From positions 1 to 64,000 of the forward strand of contig JAIRVG010000022.1 of the NCBI GenBank assembly GCA_031253995.1: a stretch of DNA of 64,000 nt. Reading direction: 5' to 3'. Both the position numbers and the translations under genes were made by a program. This DNA comes from Paucimonas sp. (GTDB lineage: Bacteria; Pseudomonadota; Gammaproteobacteria; Pseudomonadales; Pseudomonadaceae). The first letter of the stretch is position 1. Each line of letters begins with the position of its first letter. Positions 51,854 to 60,495 of the stretch are shown here, in pieces. The notes under the pieces were generated by a model. It saw nothing but the letters and a program-made list of their open reading frames with translations, had not been told where the DNA came from and did no database searches.

Positions 51854-52750
51854 ATGGATCGCCTCACGCAGATGGCCACCTTCGTCAAGGCCGTGGAACT
51901 GGGCTCGTTCAGCGCCGCCGCGGACGACCTCAACCTGTCGCCGCAACTGGTGGGCAAGCAGGTCAAGATGCTCGAACAGCACCTGGGCGTCTCCCTCCTG
52001 CATCGCACCACCCGCCGCCAGAGCCTGACCGACTTCGGTCGCGCCTTCTATCAACGGGCGAAGATGATCCTCGCCGACATGCAGGCCGCCGAAAGCCTCG
52101 CGGCCGTGACCCGCGGTACCCCCAGCGGGCGGCTGCGCGTCAATGCGCCGGTGACCTATGGCGTACGCACCCTGGCGCCGCGGTTGCTGGAGTACATGGT
52201 CAGGTATCCCCAGGTGGCGGTGGACCTGACCCTGTCCAATGACCTGGTGGATCTGGTCGAGGATGGCTATGACGTGGTGCTGCGCATCGGCGAGCTGGCC
52301 AGCAGCGGCTTGAAGGCCGTGCCGCTGGCGCCCTATCAGTGCGTGCTGTGTGCCGCACCGGCCTACCTGGTACGGCGACCGCCGATCACCAGCCCGTGGG
52401 ACCTGCGCCAGCACGAATGCCTGGCCTTTGCCTTTTCCAATGGTCGTACCGACTGGACCTTCGAAGGACCGGAGGGACGTATCGACGTGCCGATTACAAG
52501 CAAACTGACGATCAATCAAGGCGACCCGCTGCTGGCAGCGGCAGTGGCAGGGCTAGGGGTGGTACTGCAACCGCAGGAGCTGGTGGGCGATGCGTTGCGC
52601 GACGGCACCCTGGTGGCGCTGCTGCCGCAGTACCGGGTGCCCGCCTCGCCGATGAACATGCTGTATGCGCCGGATCGGCGGATGACACCGAAACTGCGCA
52701 GCTTCCTCGACTTCATGCGCGAGGCGCTGGGAGCACGGGGAACGCCATGA
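51854..52750 (+). CDS. LysR-family transcriptional regulator
   Basis: 298 aa. Helix-turn-helix MDRLTQMATFVKAVELGSFSAAADDLNLSPQLVGKQVKMLEQHLGVSLLHRTTRR, then the effector domain beginning GRLRVNAPVTYGVRTLAPRL. This is the subgroup that controls neighbouring oxidoreductases. It is divergent from the quinone-oxidoreductase-like gene, its likely target. The stop is 65 bp before a cobalamin riboswitch belonging to the next unit. Confidence 0.9.
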   Translation: MDRLTQMATFVKAVELGSFSAAADDLNLSPQLVGKQVKMLEQHLGVSLLHRTTRRQSLTDFGRAFYQRAKMILADMQAAESLAAVTRGTPSGRLRVNAPVTYGVRTLAPRLLEYMVRYPQVAVDLTLSNDLVDLVEDGYDVVLRIGELASSGLKAVPLAPYQCVLCAAPAYLVRRPPITSPWDLRQHECLAFAFSNGRTDWTFEGPEGRIDVPITSKLTINQGDPLLAAAVAGLGVVLQPQELVGDALRDGTLVALLPQYRVPASPMNMLYAPDRRMTPKLRSFLDFMREALGARGTP

Positions 52751-52815
52751 TGCCTGCCGAGACAGCCCTGCAGGGCGACCTTTCCCTCCCCGCCCCGATG
52801 CTCTACCATCCCGCC

Positions 52816-52985
52816 CGCCGGTTTCCACCTCGGAATCAATAGGGAATCCGTCGCTCGCCCGCACGCGAGCCAAACGGAACTGCCCCCGCAACTGTAGGTG
52901 CCGAGCCCGCTCCTGAAACGCCACTGGACACGATCCGGGAAGGCTGGAGCCGGGCCATGACGCATCAGTCAGGAGACCTGCCGGC
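52816..52985 (+). promoter_or_regulatory. Cobalamin (adenosylcobalamin) riboswitch
   Basis: The B12-box and core are plainly present: AGGGAATCCG, ACTGCCCCCGCAACTGTA, GCCACTGGAC, CCGGGAAGGCTGGAG and AGTCAGGAGACCTGCC in the right order and spacing. Closing helix P1 pairs GCCGG (52816-52820) with CCGGC at the end. Cobalamin binding should lower expression of what follows. The next full gene is metR rather than metE or a transporter. Confidence 0.94.
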
Positions 52986-53015
52986 AAACATTCACCAACC
53001 GGCGGGGTGTCCGGG

Positions 53016-53129
53016 ATGGCCATCCTTTGCCCTGTCCAGGGTGCTTGCTCCGTGCCTGCGCGGGGCTTGGCGATGCCTGTCCGTGCGTCTCTCCCGCACT
53101 GTTCGACGGGGGTCGACTGCAGCTCATGA
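53016..53129 (+). CDS. Possible 37-codon leader ORF between riboswitch and metR
   Basis: Begins at the ATG within GGATGGCCATCC, a perfect 12-bp palindrome (53014-53025). It reads MAILCPVQGACSVPARG..., and its stop overlaps the metR start as ATGA. No strong ribosome binding site precedes it. The overlap would couple metR translation to this ORF, or the frame may be chance. Four cysteines in 37 codons is notable. Confidence 0.35.
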   Translation: MAILCPVQGACSVPARGLAMPVRASLPHCSTGVDCSS

Positions 53130-54058
53130 TCGATTTGAGACACCTGCGCACGCTTCATGCCCTGCGCGAAACCAACAGCCTGCCCGAGGCCGCCGAGCGC
53201 CTGCACCTGACCCAGTCGGCGCTGTCGCACCAGTTCCGCGAGCTGGAACATCGCCTCGGCCTGCCCGTGTTCGAGCGCAAGTCCAGGCCGGTGCGCTTCA
53301 CCACCGCCGGCCTCAAGCTGCTGCAACTGGCCGACCAGGTGCTGCCGCTGATCCGGACCACGGAACGCAACCTGGGCAAGCTTCTGAGCGGCAGCGCCGA
53401 CCGCCTGCACATCGCCATCGAGTGCCACAGTTGCTACCAGTGGCTGATGCCTTCGCTGGACGAGTTCCGCAGTGCCTGGCCGGAAGTGGAACTGGACCTT
53501 GCCTCGGGGTTGGCGTTCGCGCCGCTGCCGGCCCTGCAGCGCGGCGATCTCGACCTGGTGGTGACCTCGGACCCGGTGGCCCTGCCCGGCATCACCTACG
53601 TGCCGCTGTTCGGCTACGAGGCCATGCTGGCTGTCGACAAGCACCATGCCCTGCGCAAGAAGTCGTACCTGGAAGCCGCCGACCTGGCCGACCAGACCCT
53701 GATCACCTACCCGATCGAGCGCGACCGCCTGGACATCTTCACCCGCTTCCTCGACCCGGCCGACGTCGAGCCGGCCCAGGTCCGCACGGCGGAGATGACC
53801 GTGATGATGATGCAACTGGTGGCCAGCGGCCGGGGTGTCTGCTGCCTGCCGAACTGGGCGCTGCACGAGTACACCAGCCGTGGGTATGTGCTTGCCAGGC
53901 GCCTGGGTGTCGATGGCTTGCAGGCTACGCTGTACGCGGCGGTGCGCAGCGACATGCTGGAGGTGCCGTACATGAGTGATTTCTTGCTGACGGCAAAGGA
54001 TATTTCGTTTGCCACGCTGGAGGGGGTCAATGCGGCGGTGGTGCCTGGTGGGGCCTGA
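53126..54058 (+). CDS. metR: LysR-family regulator MetR
   Basis: 310 aa. IDLRHLRTLHALRETNSLPEAAERLHLTQSALSHQFRELEHRLGLPVFERKSRP is the MetR-type DNA-binding domain, and IAIECHSCYQWLMPSLDEFR is the effector-binding start typical of MetR, which uses homocysteine to activate metE and other methionine genes. No strong ribosome binding site precedes the ATG, consistent with coupling to the upstream short ORF or control by the riboswitch. No metE gene lies on either side in this window. Confidence 0.92.
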   Translation: MIDLRHLRTLHALRETNSLPEAAERLHLTQSALSHQFRELEHRLGLPVFERKSRPVRFTTAGLKLLQLADQVLPLIRTTERNLGKLLSGSADRLHIAIECHSCYQWLMPSLDEFRSAWPEVELDLASGLAFAPLPALQRGDLDLVVTSDPVALPGITYVPLFGYEAMLAVDKHHALRKKSYLEAADLADQTLITYPIERDRLDIFTRFLDPADVEPAQVRTAEMTVMMMQLVASGRGVCCLPNWALHEYTSRGYVLARRLGVDGLQATLYAAVRSDMLEVPYMSDFLLTAKDISFATLEGVNAAVVPGGA

Positions 54059-54063
54059 CCGCC

Positions 54064-54486
54064 TCATGAAAGAACCGCCACCACAACCTGTCCCCCCAGC
54101 CCCATCAAGCAGATCACACCGACCCCATAACAAATAGTCCGCCACGGCTGCCAACGCGCAAGGTAGGCCAGCGTATGAAAGATCCGCCCCAACGTGAACA
54201 GCACACATAACACCGTGCAAGCCGCCACCGGCGTATCGAGGACGACCGCCAGCCCGCCGAGCACGAAGAAGACCGGGATGTTCTCCAGGTCATTGGCCCA
54301 GACCCGCGCGGCCCGTATTACCTCCGGGTGCTCGGTCGCCTGGGCAGGACGGTAGAACACGGCAGCATCCTCCGGATTCACGAAGATCTTGAGCCGCAGC
54401 CGGAAATACCCCTGGTAACAGGAAACCGCGAGCATCTTCACGAACAGGACAACCACGCAAAGGGCATAGACCGCCAAGCTGCTCAC
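54064..54486 (-). CDS. MAPEG-family membrane protein
   Basis: 140 aa, four hydrophobic segments. FVNPEDAAVFYRP, RAARVWANDLENIPVFFVLGGLAV and LGRIFHTLAYL match the MAPEG superfamily (microsomal glutathione transferase-like). The start is GTG in a GTGA overlap with the upstream gene. Glutathione conjugation or lipid-peroxide reduction is the family activity; not proven for this branch. Confidence 0.82.
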   Translation of the reverse strand: MSSLAVYALCVVVLFVKMLAVSCYQGYFRLRLKIFVNPEDAAVFYRPAQATEHPEVIRAARVWANDLENIPVFFVLGGLAVVLDTPVAACTVLCVLFTLGRIFHTLAYLARWQPWRTICYGVGVICLMGLGGQVVVAVLS

Positions 54487-54794
54487 ACCCGCTGCCCTCC
54501 CGCCAGCCCGCGAACCGCCAGGTACAGCAGCGGCCCCACCGAAACGAACACGGCGGTCAGCAGCAGATAGGGCAGTACCGCGCCGGTGCTGCCTCCCCGT
54601 GCCCGGTTGTCGCGGACCATCCAGAAGCCGGCGAGCCCCGCCATCAGGTACAGGTCGATCACCAACTGGGCAGTGTCGGGACTGGATACCAGCTCCAGCC
54701 CGAAGGCCAGCAACGACTGCTCGGCAGTCGACATCGTCCAGGCGGTGTAGAGCGTGAGCGGAACCAGCAGGGCCAGCGCGATGAAACGAACCAT
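54483..54794 (-). CDS. Small membrane protein (DUF2834-like)
   Basis: 103 aa with three hydrophobic helices (VRFIALALLVPLTLYTAWTM, LVIDLYLMAGLAGFWMV, VLPYLLLTAVFVSVGPLLYLAV). DUF2834 membership is likely but not certain. GGAGA precedes the ATG. Operon partner of the MAPEG gene; divergent from an XRE regulator. Confidence 0.7.
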   Translation of the reverse strand: MVRFIALALLVPLTLYTAWTMSTAEQSLLAFGLELVSSPDTAQLVIDLYLMAGLAGFWMVRDNRARGGSTGAVLPYLLLTAVFVSVGPLLYLAVRGLAGGQRV

Positions 54795-54853
54795 GGGTGT
54801 GTCTCCGGGTAGTGTGTCCCGGCAAAGGTAGTGATAGGGTGGCCCACCTCTCA

Positions 54854-54870
54854 ATGACCTGGGAGGTCAT
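54854..54870. promoter_or_regulatory. Palindromic operator in divergent region
   Basis: ATGACCT-GGG-AGGTCAT, a perfect 17-bp palindrome midway between the divergent membrane-protein genes and the XRE/MmyB regulator. It is the likely binding site of that regulator. Its ATGs are start-codon decoys for the regulator gene. Confidence 0.65.
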
Positions 54871-54904
54871 GGACACTTCGCACAAGGACGGTCAGAGTCG
54901 CCGC

Positions 54905-55723
54905 ATGAGCCAGCCCCTCTTCCATCACGCCCATCCCGCCTCGGCACTCCCGGCAGGCCAGCACCTGCGCCTGCTGCGTCGCCAGGCAGGCCTCAGCCAG
55001 CTCGATCTCGCGCTGATGACCGGTACCTCGCAGCGCCATCTCAGTTGCGTGGAAACCGGGCGCGCCAATATCGGCCCCGACACCCTGCATGCCCTGCTCG
55101 CGGCCCTCGACGCGCCACTGGAGCAACGCAACGAAGTCTTCCTCGCCGCCGGCTATGCGCCCCGCTACGCGGCATCGCCGCTGGATGCGCCGGCACTGGA
55201 AATGGTGCAGAGCGCCATAGGGCATATCCTCCAGGCGAACAATCCGGCACCGGCGATCGTCATCGACCGCAACTGGGACATCACCGCCAGCAATACCAGC
55301 GTGGGGTTGCTGCTGGCCATGGTTGGCGTGGCGGCGGACGAGGGGGCGAATCTCAATCTGCTGGAAACCCTGATGCACCCGGACGGGCTGGGCAGCCACA
55401 TCGTCAATGCCCGGGAAGTCCGCGCCGCGGCCTGGCAACGGGCGTCACGCGAGGCGGCGGGCAGCCCTGCGCTGGCCAGGCTGCTGCGCGAATTGCCGGC
55501 CCCGGAAGACCCGGGCACGCACCCGGACGCTTCGCCGGTGCTGCTGACGCGGGTGAGCACAGCCCAGGGCGAACTGCGCTTCCTGTCCACCTTCACCACC
55601 TTCGGCATGCCCATGGACATCACGGTGGAGTCGTTGCGGATCGAGCACCTGGTGCCGGCCGATGCGCTGACATGGGAGCGGATGAGGATGGCATTCGAGG
55701 CGTGGCTGGCTACACAGTCCTGA
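54905..55723 (+). CDS. XRE-family regulator with MmyB-like ligand domain
   Basis: 272 aa. N-terminal helix-turn-helix LRLLRRQAGLSQLDLALMTGTSQRHLSCVETGRANIG followed by the MmyB-type PAS-like domain (PAIVIDRNWDITASNTSVGLLLAMVG; LRFLSTFTTFGMPMDITVESLRIEHLVPAD). Related proteins bind lipid-like ligands and control adjacent oxidoreductases. The start after the palindrome is preferred; two earlier ATGs lie in or at the palindrome. Probably regulates the divergent MAPEG operon. Confidence 0.85.
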   Translation: MSQPLFHHAHPASALPAGQHLRLLRRQAGLSQLDLALMTGTSQRHLSCVETGRANIGPDTLHALLAALDAPLEQRNEVFLAAGYAPRYAASPLDAPALEMVQSAIGHILQANNPAPAIVIDRNWDITASNTSVGLLLAMVGVAADEGANLNLLETLMHPDGLGSHIVNAREVRAAAWQRASREAAGSPALARLLRELPAPEDPGTHPDASPVLLTRVSTAQGELRFLSTFTTFGMPMDITVESLRIEHLVPADALTWERMRMAFEAWLATQS

Positions 55724-55742
55724 TGCCCGCCTCAGGGTTCCC

Positions 55743-56852
55743 TCACGGCCAATCAACCACCACCGCCTGCGGATCGCCCTGCTTCATCTGCGCCCAGTTC
55801 GTGTCTGCCTGCGCCTGGGTCGGGTGGCAGAACGCGAATGCATTCTGGGTCTTGCCAGCGGGCCCCTTTCCTTCCGCGCTGCAGACCATCGCACCCGGCA
55901 TGCACACAGTTGCATTGACGGCCAGGTTCCCCCAGACACCCGGCTGCACCTCCTTGACCCGGGCGATATAGCGGTCGAGTGCCGAGCGGATGTCGCTCGC
56001 GGCACCAGGGATCAGCTTCACCGGACTGATGGTGGCACCATGGGTGTGCTGGGTAGCCAGCACGGCGCTGCAATAGCGCGCATCCGCCATCACCGGGGTC
56101 GATGGAACAGGAGCCGGAGCCGGCGTCGTGACCTGCGCGACCGGCGCACTCAGCCCTGCCGGAACGATCAACGCCACCTCGTGACTCGCCCGATCCCGCC
56201 ACACCGTCACGCTCGCCTTGTACCCGGCGCGCATCTTGCCGGTGATGGCCTGCACATCGCCGGGCCGGCTGACCACCTGCCCGGACACGTCGAGAATGAC
56301 GTCCATCGGCTTGATCCCCGCCTTGGCGGCCGCGCTCTCCGCCGCGACGCTCACCACCCAGGCCCCCTCGCCGTTCTCCAGTCCCAGCGCCTTGACCAGC
56401 TCGGGGGCCGGACTGCCCAGGGTCAGGCCCAACGGGTTGGCGACGGCGGCGGTCGAGGCGACGGGTTGCAGCGGCGCGGCAGCGACGACAGGCACAGTGA
56501 CCTGCGGCGCCTGCGCGACCGTGCCACCCAGGCAACCCTGCTCGCGGCGCACCTGCTGGATGGCATCGATCTGCCAACCGTGCACCTTGGCCATGTGCGC
56601 ATCCCCCGAGGCAGCGGTCTTGCGCTGGGTGTCGGCCATGTAGTCGTAGCTCGACGCCAGTTCCTCACAGCTCTTGCCGCGCCAGGTCGAGGTGGTGATG
56701 CCGACGTTTTCAGGGGTCTGCATCGAGTGGCTGAACGACTCAATGGCCGGCGAAAACACGGCATGCGCCACCTGTGCCACACAACCGCTCAACAGACCGC
56801 CGACCAGCAGCAGGCCGCCAATCTGCAATACGATCCGCCTTGTTTCACCCAT
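55743..56852 (-). CDS. PDZ-domain lipoprotein with cysteine-pair domain
   Basis: 369 aa. Lipoprotein signal with lipobox LSGC (Cys24). A region with Cys62 and Cys107 (YRGxxC-like STWRGKSCEEL ... QVRREQGC) is followed by a Pro/Ala/Val linker and one PDZ domain (about 135-230, VVSVAAESAAAKAGIKPMDVILDVSGQVVSRPGDV). The C-terminal domain has two or three more cysteines (ARYCSAVLA, VCMPGAMVC, FCHP). Located at a membrane surface. Faces away from a paralogue with the same cysteine module. Function unknown. Confidence 0.82.
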   Translation of the reverse strand: MGETRRIVLQIGGLLLVGGLLSGCVAQVAHAVFSPAIESFSHSMQTPENVGITTSTWRGKSCEELASSYDYMADTQRKTAASGDAHMAKVHGWQIDAIQQVRREQGCLGGTVAQAPQVTVPVVAAAPLQPVASTAAVANPLGLTLGSPAPELVKALGLENGEGAWVVSVAAESAAAKAGIKPMDVILDVSGQVVSRPGDVQAITGKMRAGYKASVTVWRDRASHEVALIVPAGLSAPVAQVTTPAPAPVPSTPVMADARYCSAVLATQHTHGATISPVKLIPGAASDIRSALDRYIARVKEVQPGVWGNLAVNATVCMPGAMVCSAEGKGPAGKTQNAFAFCHPTQAQADTNWAQMKQGDPQAVVVDWP

Positions 56853-57070
56853 GACCCCTGTACTCCTGTTATGGCCCCGCAAACACGGGGCGACGCTGGC
56901 TGGCGGCTACGCTAATCCAGCTACAGGCTTTACGCCATCAGGTTTTTTCTGGCGCCTGAAAACAGGCGGCCGTCGATAGCGAAAAAAAGCCTCGGATTGC
57001 GCTCGGAACCACTAGCTTGCGGCCCCGGCGATCAGGGATGATGGCAGTCTGCCTTGGGGAGGGTGTCAAC

Positions 57071-58408
57071 TTGAAAAACAATTCCACGAACGGTTTCATC
57101 GCCGGGTCGCGCGCGGTTGCGCTCGGCGCCACCTTCGCGCTGTCGAGCGGCTGCGTGCTCGATCCGGTTTCGCTGATCACCGATCCGATCATGTATGCCG
57201 CCGCTCCAGACCCGGCTCAGTACCAGGCGGAACTCGACACCGAGCTGAAGAACACCTTCCTCGCCCAGTACCGTGGCGAGACCTGCGCGCAGATCACCGC
57301 GTTCTGGCCCGAGCGCATGGCGTCCGTTGCCAAGAATCCCGACAGCTGGGGCGGTAGACCGGCGCTGGAGGCGGCGCAACAGGTGATTCGCGAGAAGCAG
57401 TGCCCACTGCCCGATGCGGCGGTGGCCACGACACCTTCGGCGCCCGCTGCCGCAGCAGCGCCGGCAGCGGCCCCGATCGAGCGCGACCCGGCGTCGTTCG
57501 CGGCCCTCATCGCCAACCCTGGGCCAGCCTGGGGCCCGGTCTCGCCCGGGGGCGGCGCGCAGACCTCGCTGGCCCAGTCGGTCGCCGAGGAACGGCCCTC
57601 GGCCTATCAGGGCCGCTCTTGCGATTACCTGCAGCAGGCACTGGCCGTCAGCCGGGCGATGGAAGCCAACACCATGCCTGAAGCCCAGGCCTTGGGCGCC
57701 TACAAGCGCGTGGCGGTACGCCAGGTACTGGACAGCCGCGACTGTCCCGAGTGGAACAGCAGTGGCCTTGGCCGATCCGGCGCCTCGATCAGCCCCATGG
57801 ACCCGATCAAGGCGAGCCGCCTGAACATGCCCACCCAAGGCACCTCGATGGAGGTGATCAAGCCTGGCGGCCCCGCCGAGCGTGCAGGCTTGAAGTTCGC
57901 CGACGTGGTGGTTGCCGTTGGCACGACGCCGGTGAACGACCATATCGACTACCTGGTTGCCATCGGCGCGATGCCCACCGGCTCGATCGCACAGCTCAAG
58001 GTCTGGCGCCGCGGCAGCTTCCTGTACCTGCCGCTGGTGGTCGGTCCACCGCTGCCATCCCCGGCCAGCAACACGGCCAAGGCCAAGCCTGCGCAACCCG
58101 CCGCGGCCGCCAGGCTGCTGGATATGCAACTGGCCCCCCTCAGCGCCGACTACGCCAAGGCCGTGGGCCTGCCCGAAGCCAAGGGCGCCTGGGTCGTCGA
58201 GACCAGCAAGGGCGGCCAGGCCGAGCGCGCCGGCTTGAAGGCGCTGGACGTCATCCTCGAAGTGTCCGGGCAGGACGTCACCTCGCCGGCAGACTTCGCC
58301 GAGGTCGCCGCGAAGACCCGCAAGGGCTATGGCGCTGCAGTGGTGGTCTGGCGTGCCCAGGCCAGGAAGGAACTGAAGGTGGTGCTGAACGACGGCTCGC
58401 CGCAGTAG
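57071..58408 (+). CDS. Lipoprotein with two cysteine-pair modules and two PDZ domains
   Basis: 445 aa from a TTG with GGGGAGGG about eight bases before. Lipobox LSSGC (Cys28). Two copies of the cysteine-pair module (Cys72-Cys111 with QYRGETC ... QQVIREKQC; Cys184-Cys225 with AYQGRSC ... RQVLDSRDC), each about 40 aa. Two PDZ domains follow (about 250-335, GGPAERAGLKFADVVVAVG; about 350-440, GGQAERAGLKALDVILEVSG). Divergent from its single-module paralogue. Possibly a periplasmic scaffold. Confidence 0.8.
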   Translation: MKNNSTNGFIAGSRAVALGATFALSSGCVLDPVSLITDPIMYAAAPDPAQYQAELDTELKNTFLAQYRGETCAQITAFWPERMASVAKNPDSWGGRPALEAAQQVIREKQCPLPDAAVATTPSAPAAAAAPAAAPIERDPASFAALIANPGPAWGPVSPGGGAQTSLAQSVAEERPSAYQGRSCDYLQQALAVSRAMEANTMPEAQALGAYKRVAVRQVLDSRDCPEWNSSGLGRSGASISPMDPIKASRLNMPTQGTSMEVIKPGGPAERAGLKFADVVVAVGTTPVNDHIDYLVAIGAMPTGSIAQLKVWRRGSFLYLPLVVGPPLPSPASNTAKAKPAQPAAAARLLDMQLAPLSADYAKAVGLPEAKGAWVVETSKGGQAERAGLKALDVILEVSGQDVTSPADFAEVAAKTRKGYGAAVVVWRAQARKELKVVLNDGSPQ

Positions 58409-58420
58409 CGATCAACAGCG

Positions 58421-58439
58421 GGGCGGCCCTGGGCCGCCC
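58421..58439. terminator. GC-rich hairpin after the two-PDZ gene
   Basis: GGGCGGCCC-T-GGGCCGCCC, a perfect inverted pair 12 bp after the stop codon. There is no T-tract, so it is only a possible terminator. Confidence 0.4.
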
Positions 58440-58533
58440 TGCCAATCGTCGCCTCACCCCTCATCATCGCCAGGCGAACAGGCTATTCTGGGCAGTGAAA
58501 CATGGCCTATCGCTACCCCTTCAAGTGACCCGC

Positions 58534-60450
58534 ATGACGAACCACCCGATACCCGGCAGTGCAGCGCTTGCCCTGGCCTCCCACGATGGCGACGACCCGC
58601 TTCGCTCCGACATCGACCTGCTGCACCACATCAGCGTCGCGCTGATCGGCGAGCAGGACCTGCAATCGCTCTACGCCAAGGTGGTCGACGCTGCCATCGC
58701 CATCACCGCCTCACAGTTCGGCACCATGCAGCTGCTCTGCCCCCACGGTCACCCCAGCGGGCATGGCGGCGAGCTGCAACTGCTCTGTTCGCGGGGTTTC
58801 AGCGGGGACACCGTGGCCTTCTGGCAATGGGTCCCGCCGACGGCCCTGAGCAGTTGCACCCAGGCCCTGAAACAAGGCCAGCGGGCGATCATCGCCGACT
58901 ACGAGACCTGGCCGCCGATCGCCGGCAGCGTCGACCTGCAGGCGTTTCGCGACGCCGGCATCCGCGCTGCGCAGACCACCCCGCTGTTGGCCCGCAACGG
59001 TACCTTGCTGGGCATGATCTCGACCCACTGGAGCGAACCGCACCAACCCTCCGAGCGCGACCTGCGCCTGCTCGATATCCTCGCCCGCCAGGCCGCCGAC
59101 CTGCTGGAACGCACCGCCGCCGAGGAAGCCCTGCGCGCCCGCGAGCAGGAATTACGCCAGACCTGCGCCAGCCTGCACGAGATCAAGGAGCGCCAGGTGC
59201 ACACCGCCGCCCAGTTGCGCGCGCTCAACGAAACCCTGGAGCAGCGCGTGGCCGAACGCAGCGCCGAACTGATGCAGGCCCAGGACACCCTGCGCCAGGC
59301 GCAGAAAATGGAAGCGGTCGGCCAGCTCACCGGTGGCCTGGCCCATGACTTCAACAACCTGCTGGGGGGAATTTCCGGCTCCCTCGACATGGTCTCCCGA
59401 CGCCTGGCCCAGGGTCGCGTGGACGAGATCGGCAAGTTCGTCGCCAGCGCCCATGACGCAACCAGTCGCGCGGCCTCGCTGACCCATCGCCTGCTGTCCT
59501 TCTCCCGCCGGCAGACCCTCGACCCGCGCCCCACCGACGTCAATGGCCTGGTGCTCGGCATGGGTGAGCTGATCCAGCGCTCCACCGGGCCGACCATCGA
59601 CCTGGAGACCCACGACGACGCCAGCCTGTGGCCGGCGCTGGTAGACAGGAGCCAGCTGGAAAACGCCCTGCTCAACCTGTGCATCAACGCCCGCGACGCC
59701 ATGCCGGACGGCGGGCGCATCGTCATCCGCGGCCATAACCGCACGATCGCCGCCCATGACGCGATACCACTGGAACTGGCGGCGGGCGATTACCTGTGCC
59801 TGGCGGTGGAAGACAGCGGTTGCGGCATGCAGCCTGAAGTCATCGCCCATGCGTTCGAGCCCTTCTTCACCACCAAGCCGACAGGCAAAGGCACCGGCCT
59901 GGGGCTGTCGATGGTCTATGGCTTCGCCCAGCAGTCGGGCGGCCAGGTGCGGATCGACTCGGTGCCCGGCCAGGGCACCCGGGTCACGCTCCTGCTGCCG
60001 CGCTACCACGGCCCGCTGACGCCATCGGCGCCAGCCACCCTCGCCGTCGGCGCAGCACCGGGCCGGGCGGCGCAAGCCTGCATCCTGCTGGTGGAAGACG
60101 AGCCGACCTTGCGCATGGTCCTGGCCAATGTGCTGGCCGAATCCGGCTACCGGGTGATCGAGGCCGAAGACGGTAGCAGCGCGCTCGGCCACCTGCGCGC
60201 CGGGCATCCGGTCGACCTGCTGGTGACGGACGTCGGCCTGCCCGGCGGCCTCAATGGCCGGCAACTGGCCGAGGCCGGCCTGCACGTGCGTCCCGGCTTG
60301 ATCACCCTGTTCATCACCGGCTACGCGGACAACGCCGTGATTGGCGATGGGCAACTGGGCCCCAACATGCATGTACTGACCAAGCCCTTCGCCCTCGGCA
60401 CGCTCACCGACCGGGTCGAGGCGCTGTTGGGGCAGCGGCCGGCCTCATGA
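58534..60450 (+). CDS. GAF-domain hybrid sensor histidine kinase
   Basis: 638 aa, no membrane segment. GAF domain (about 25-195, HHISVALIGEQDLQSLYAKVVDAAI ... DLRLLDILARQAADLLER), coiled coil (about 195-260), HisKA with GGLAHDFNNLLGGI, the HATPase domain (LCINARDAMPDGG, FTTKPTGKGTGLGLSMVYG) and a C-terminal receiver (ILLVEDEPTLR, LLVTDVGLPGG, TKPFALGTL). The AHDFNNLL family is common in soluble hybrid kinases that sense intracellular or light/redox signals through GAF. The partner regulator is not adjacent. Confidence 0.92.
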   Translation: MTNHPIPGSAALALASHDGDDPLRSDIDLLHHISVALIGEQDLQSLYAKVVDAAIAITASQFGTMQLLCPHGHPSGHGGELQLLCSRGFSGDTVAFWQWVPPTALSSCTQALKQGQRAIIADYETWPPIAGSVDLQAFRDAGIRAAQTTPLLARNGTLLGMISTHWSEPHQPSERDLRLLDILARQAADLLERTAAEEALRAREQELRQTCASLHEIKERQVHTAAQLRALNETLEQRVAERSAELMQAQDTLRQAQKMEAVGQLTGGLAHDFNNLLGGISGSLDMVSRRLAQGRVDEIGKFVASAHDATSRAASLTHRLLSFSRRQTLDPRPTDVNGLVLGMGELIQRSTGPTIDLETHDDASLWPALVDRSQLENALLNLCINARDAMPDGGRIVIRGHNRTIAAHDAIPLELAAGDYLCLAVEDSGCGMQPEVIAHAFEPFFTTKPTGKGTGLGLSMVYGFAQQSGGQVRIDSVPGQGTRVTLLLPRYHGPLTPSAPATLAVGAAPGRAAQACILLVEDEPTLRMVLANVLAESGYRVIEAEDGSSALGHLRAGHPVDLLVTDVGLPGGLNGRQLAEAGLHVRPGLITLFITGYADNAVIGDGQLGPNMHVLTKPFALGTLTDRVEALLGQRPAS

Positions 60451-60495
60451 CGCCCGTGCCGATGAATCTTCCTTTCTCCACCCGGACCTGAGCCC

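Noticed and set aside
57751..58533. 261-codon N-terminal extension of the hybrid kinase
   Set aside because: It runs through the two-PDZ lipoprotein gene in another frame and is Arg/Gly-rich noise; the GAF domain begins after the later ATG.
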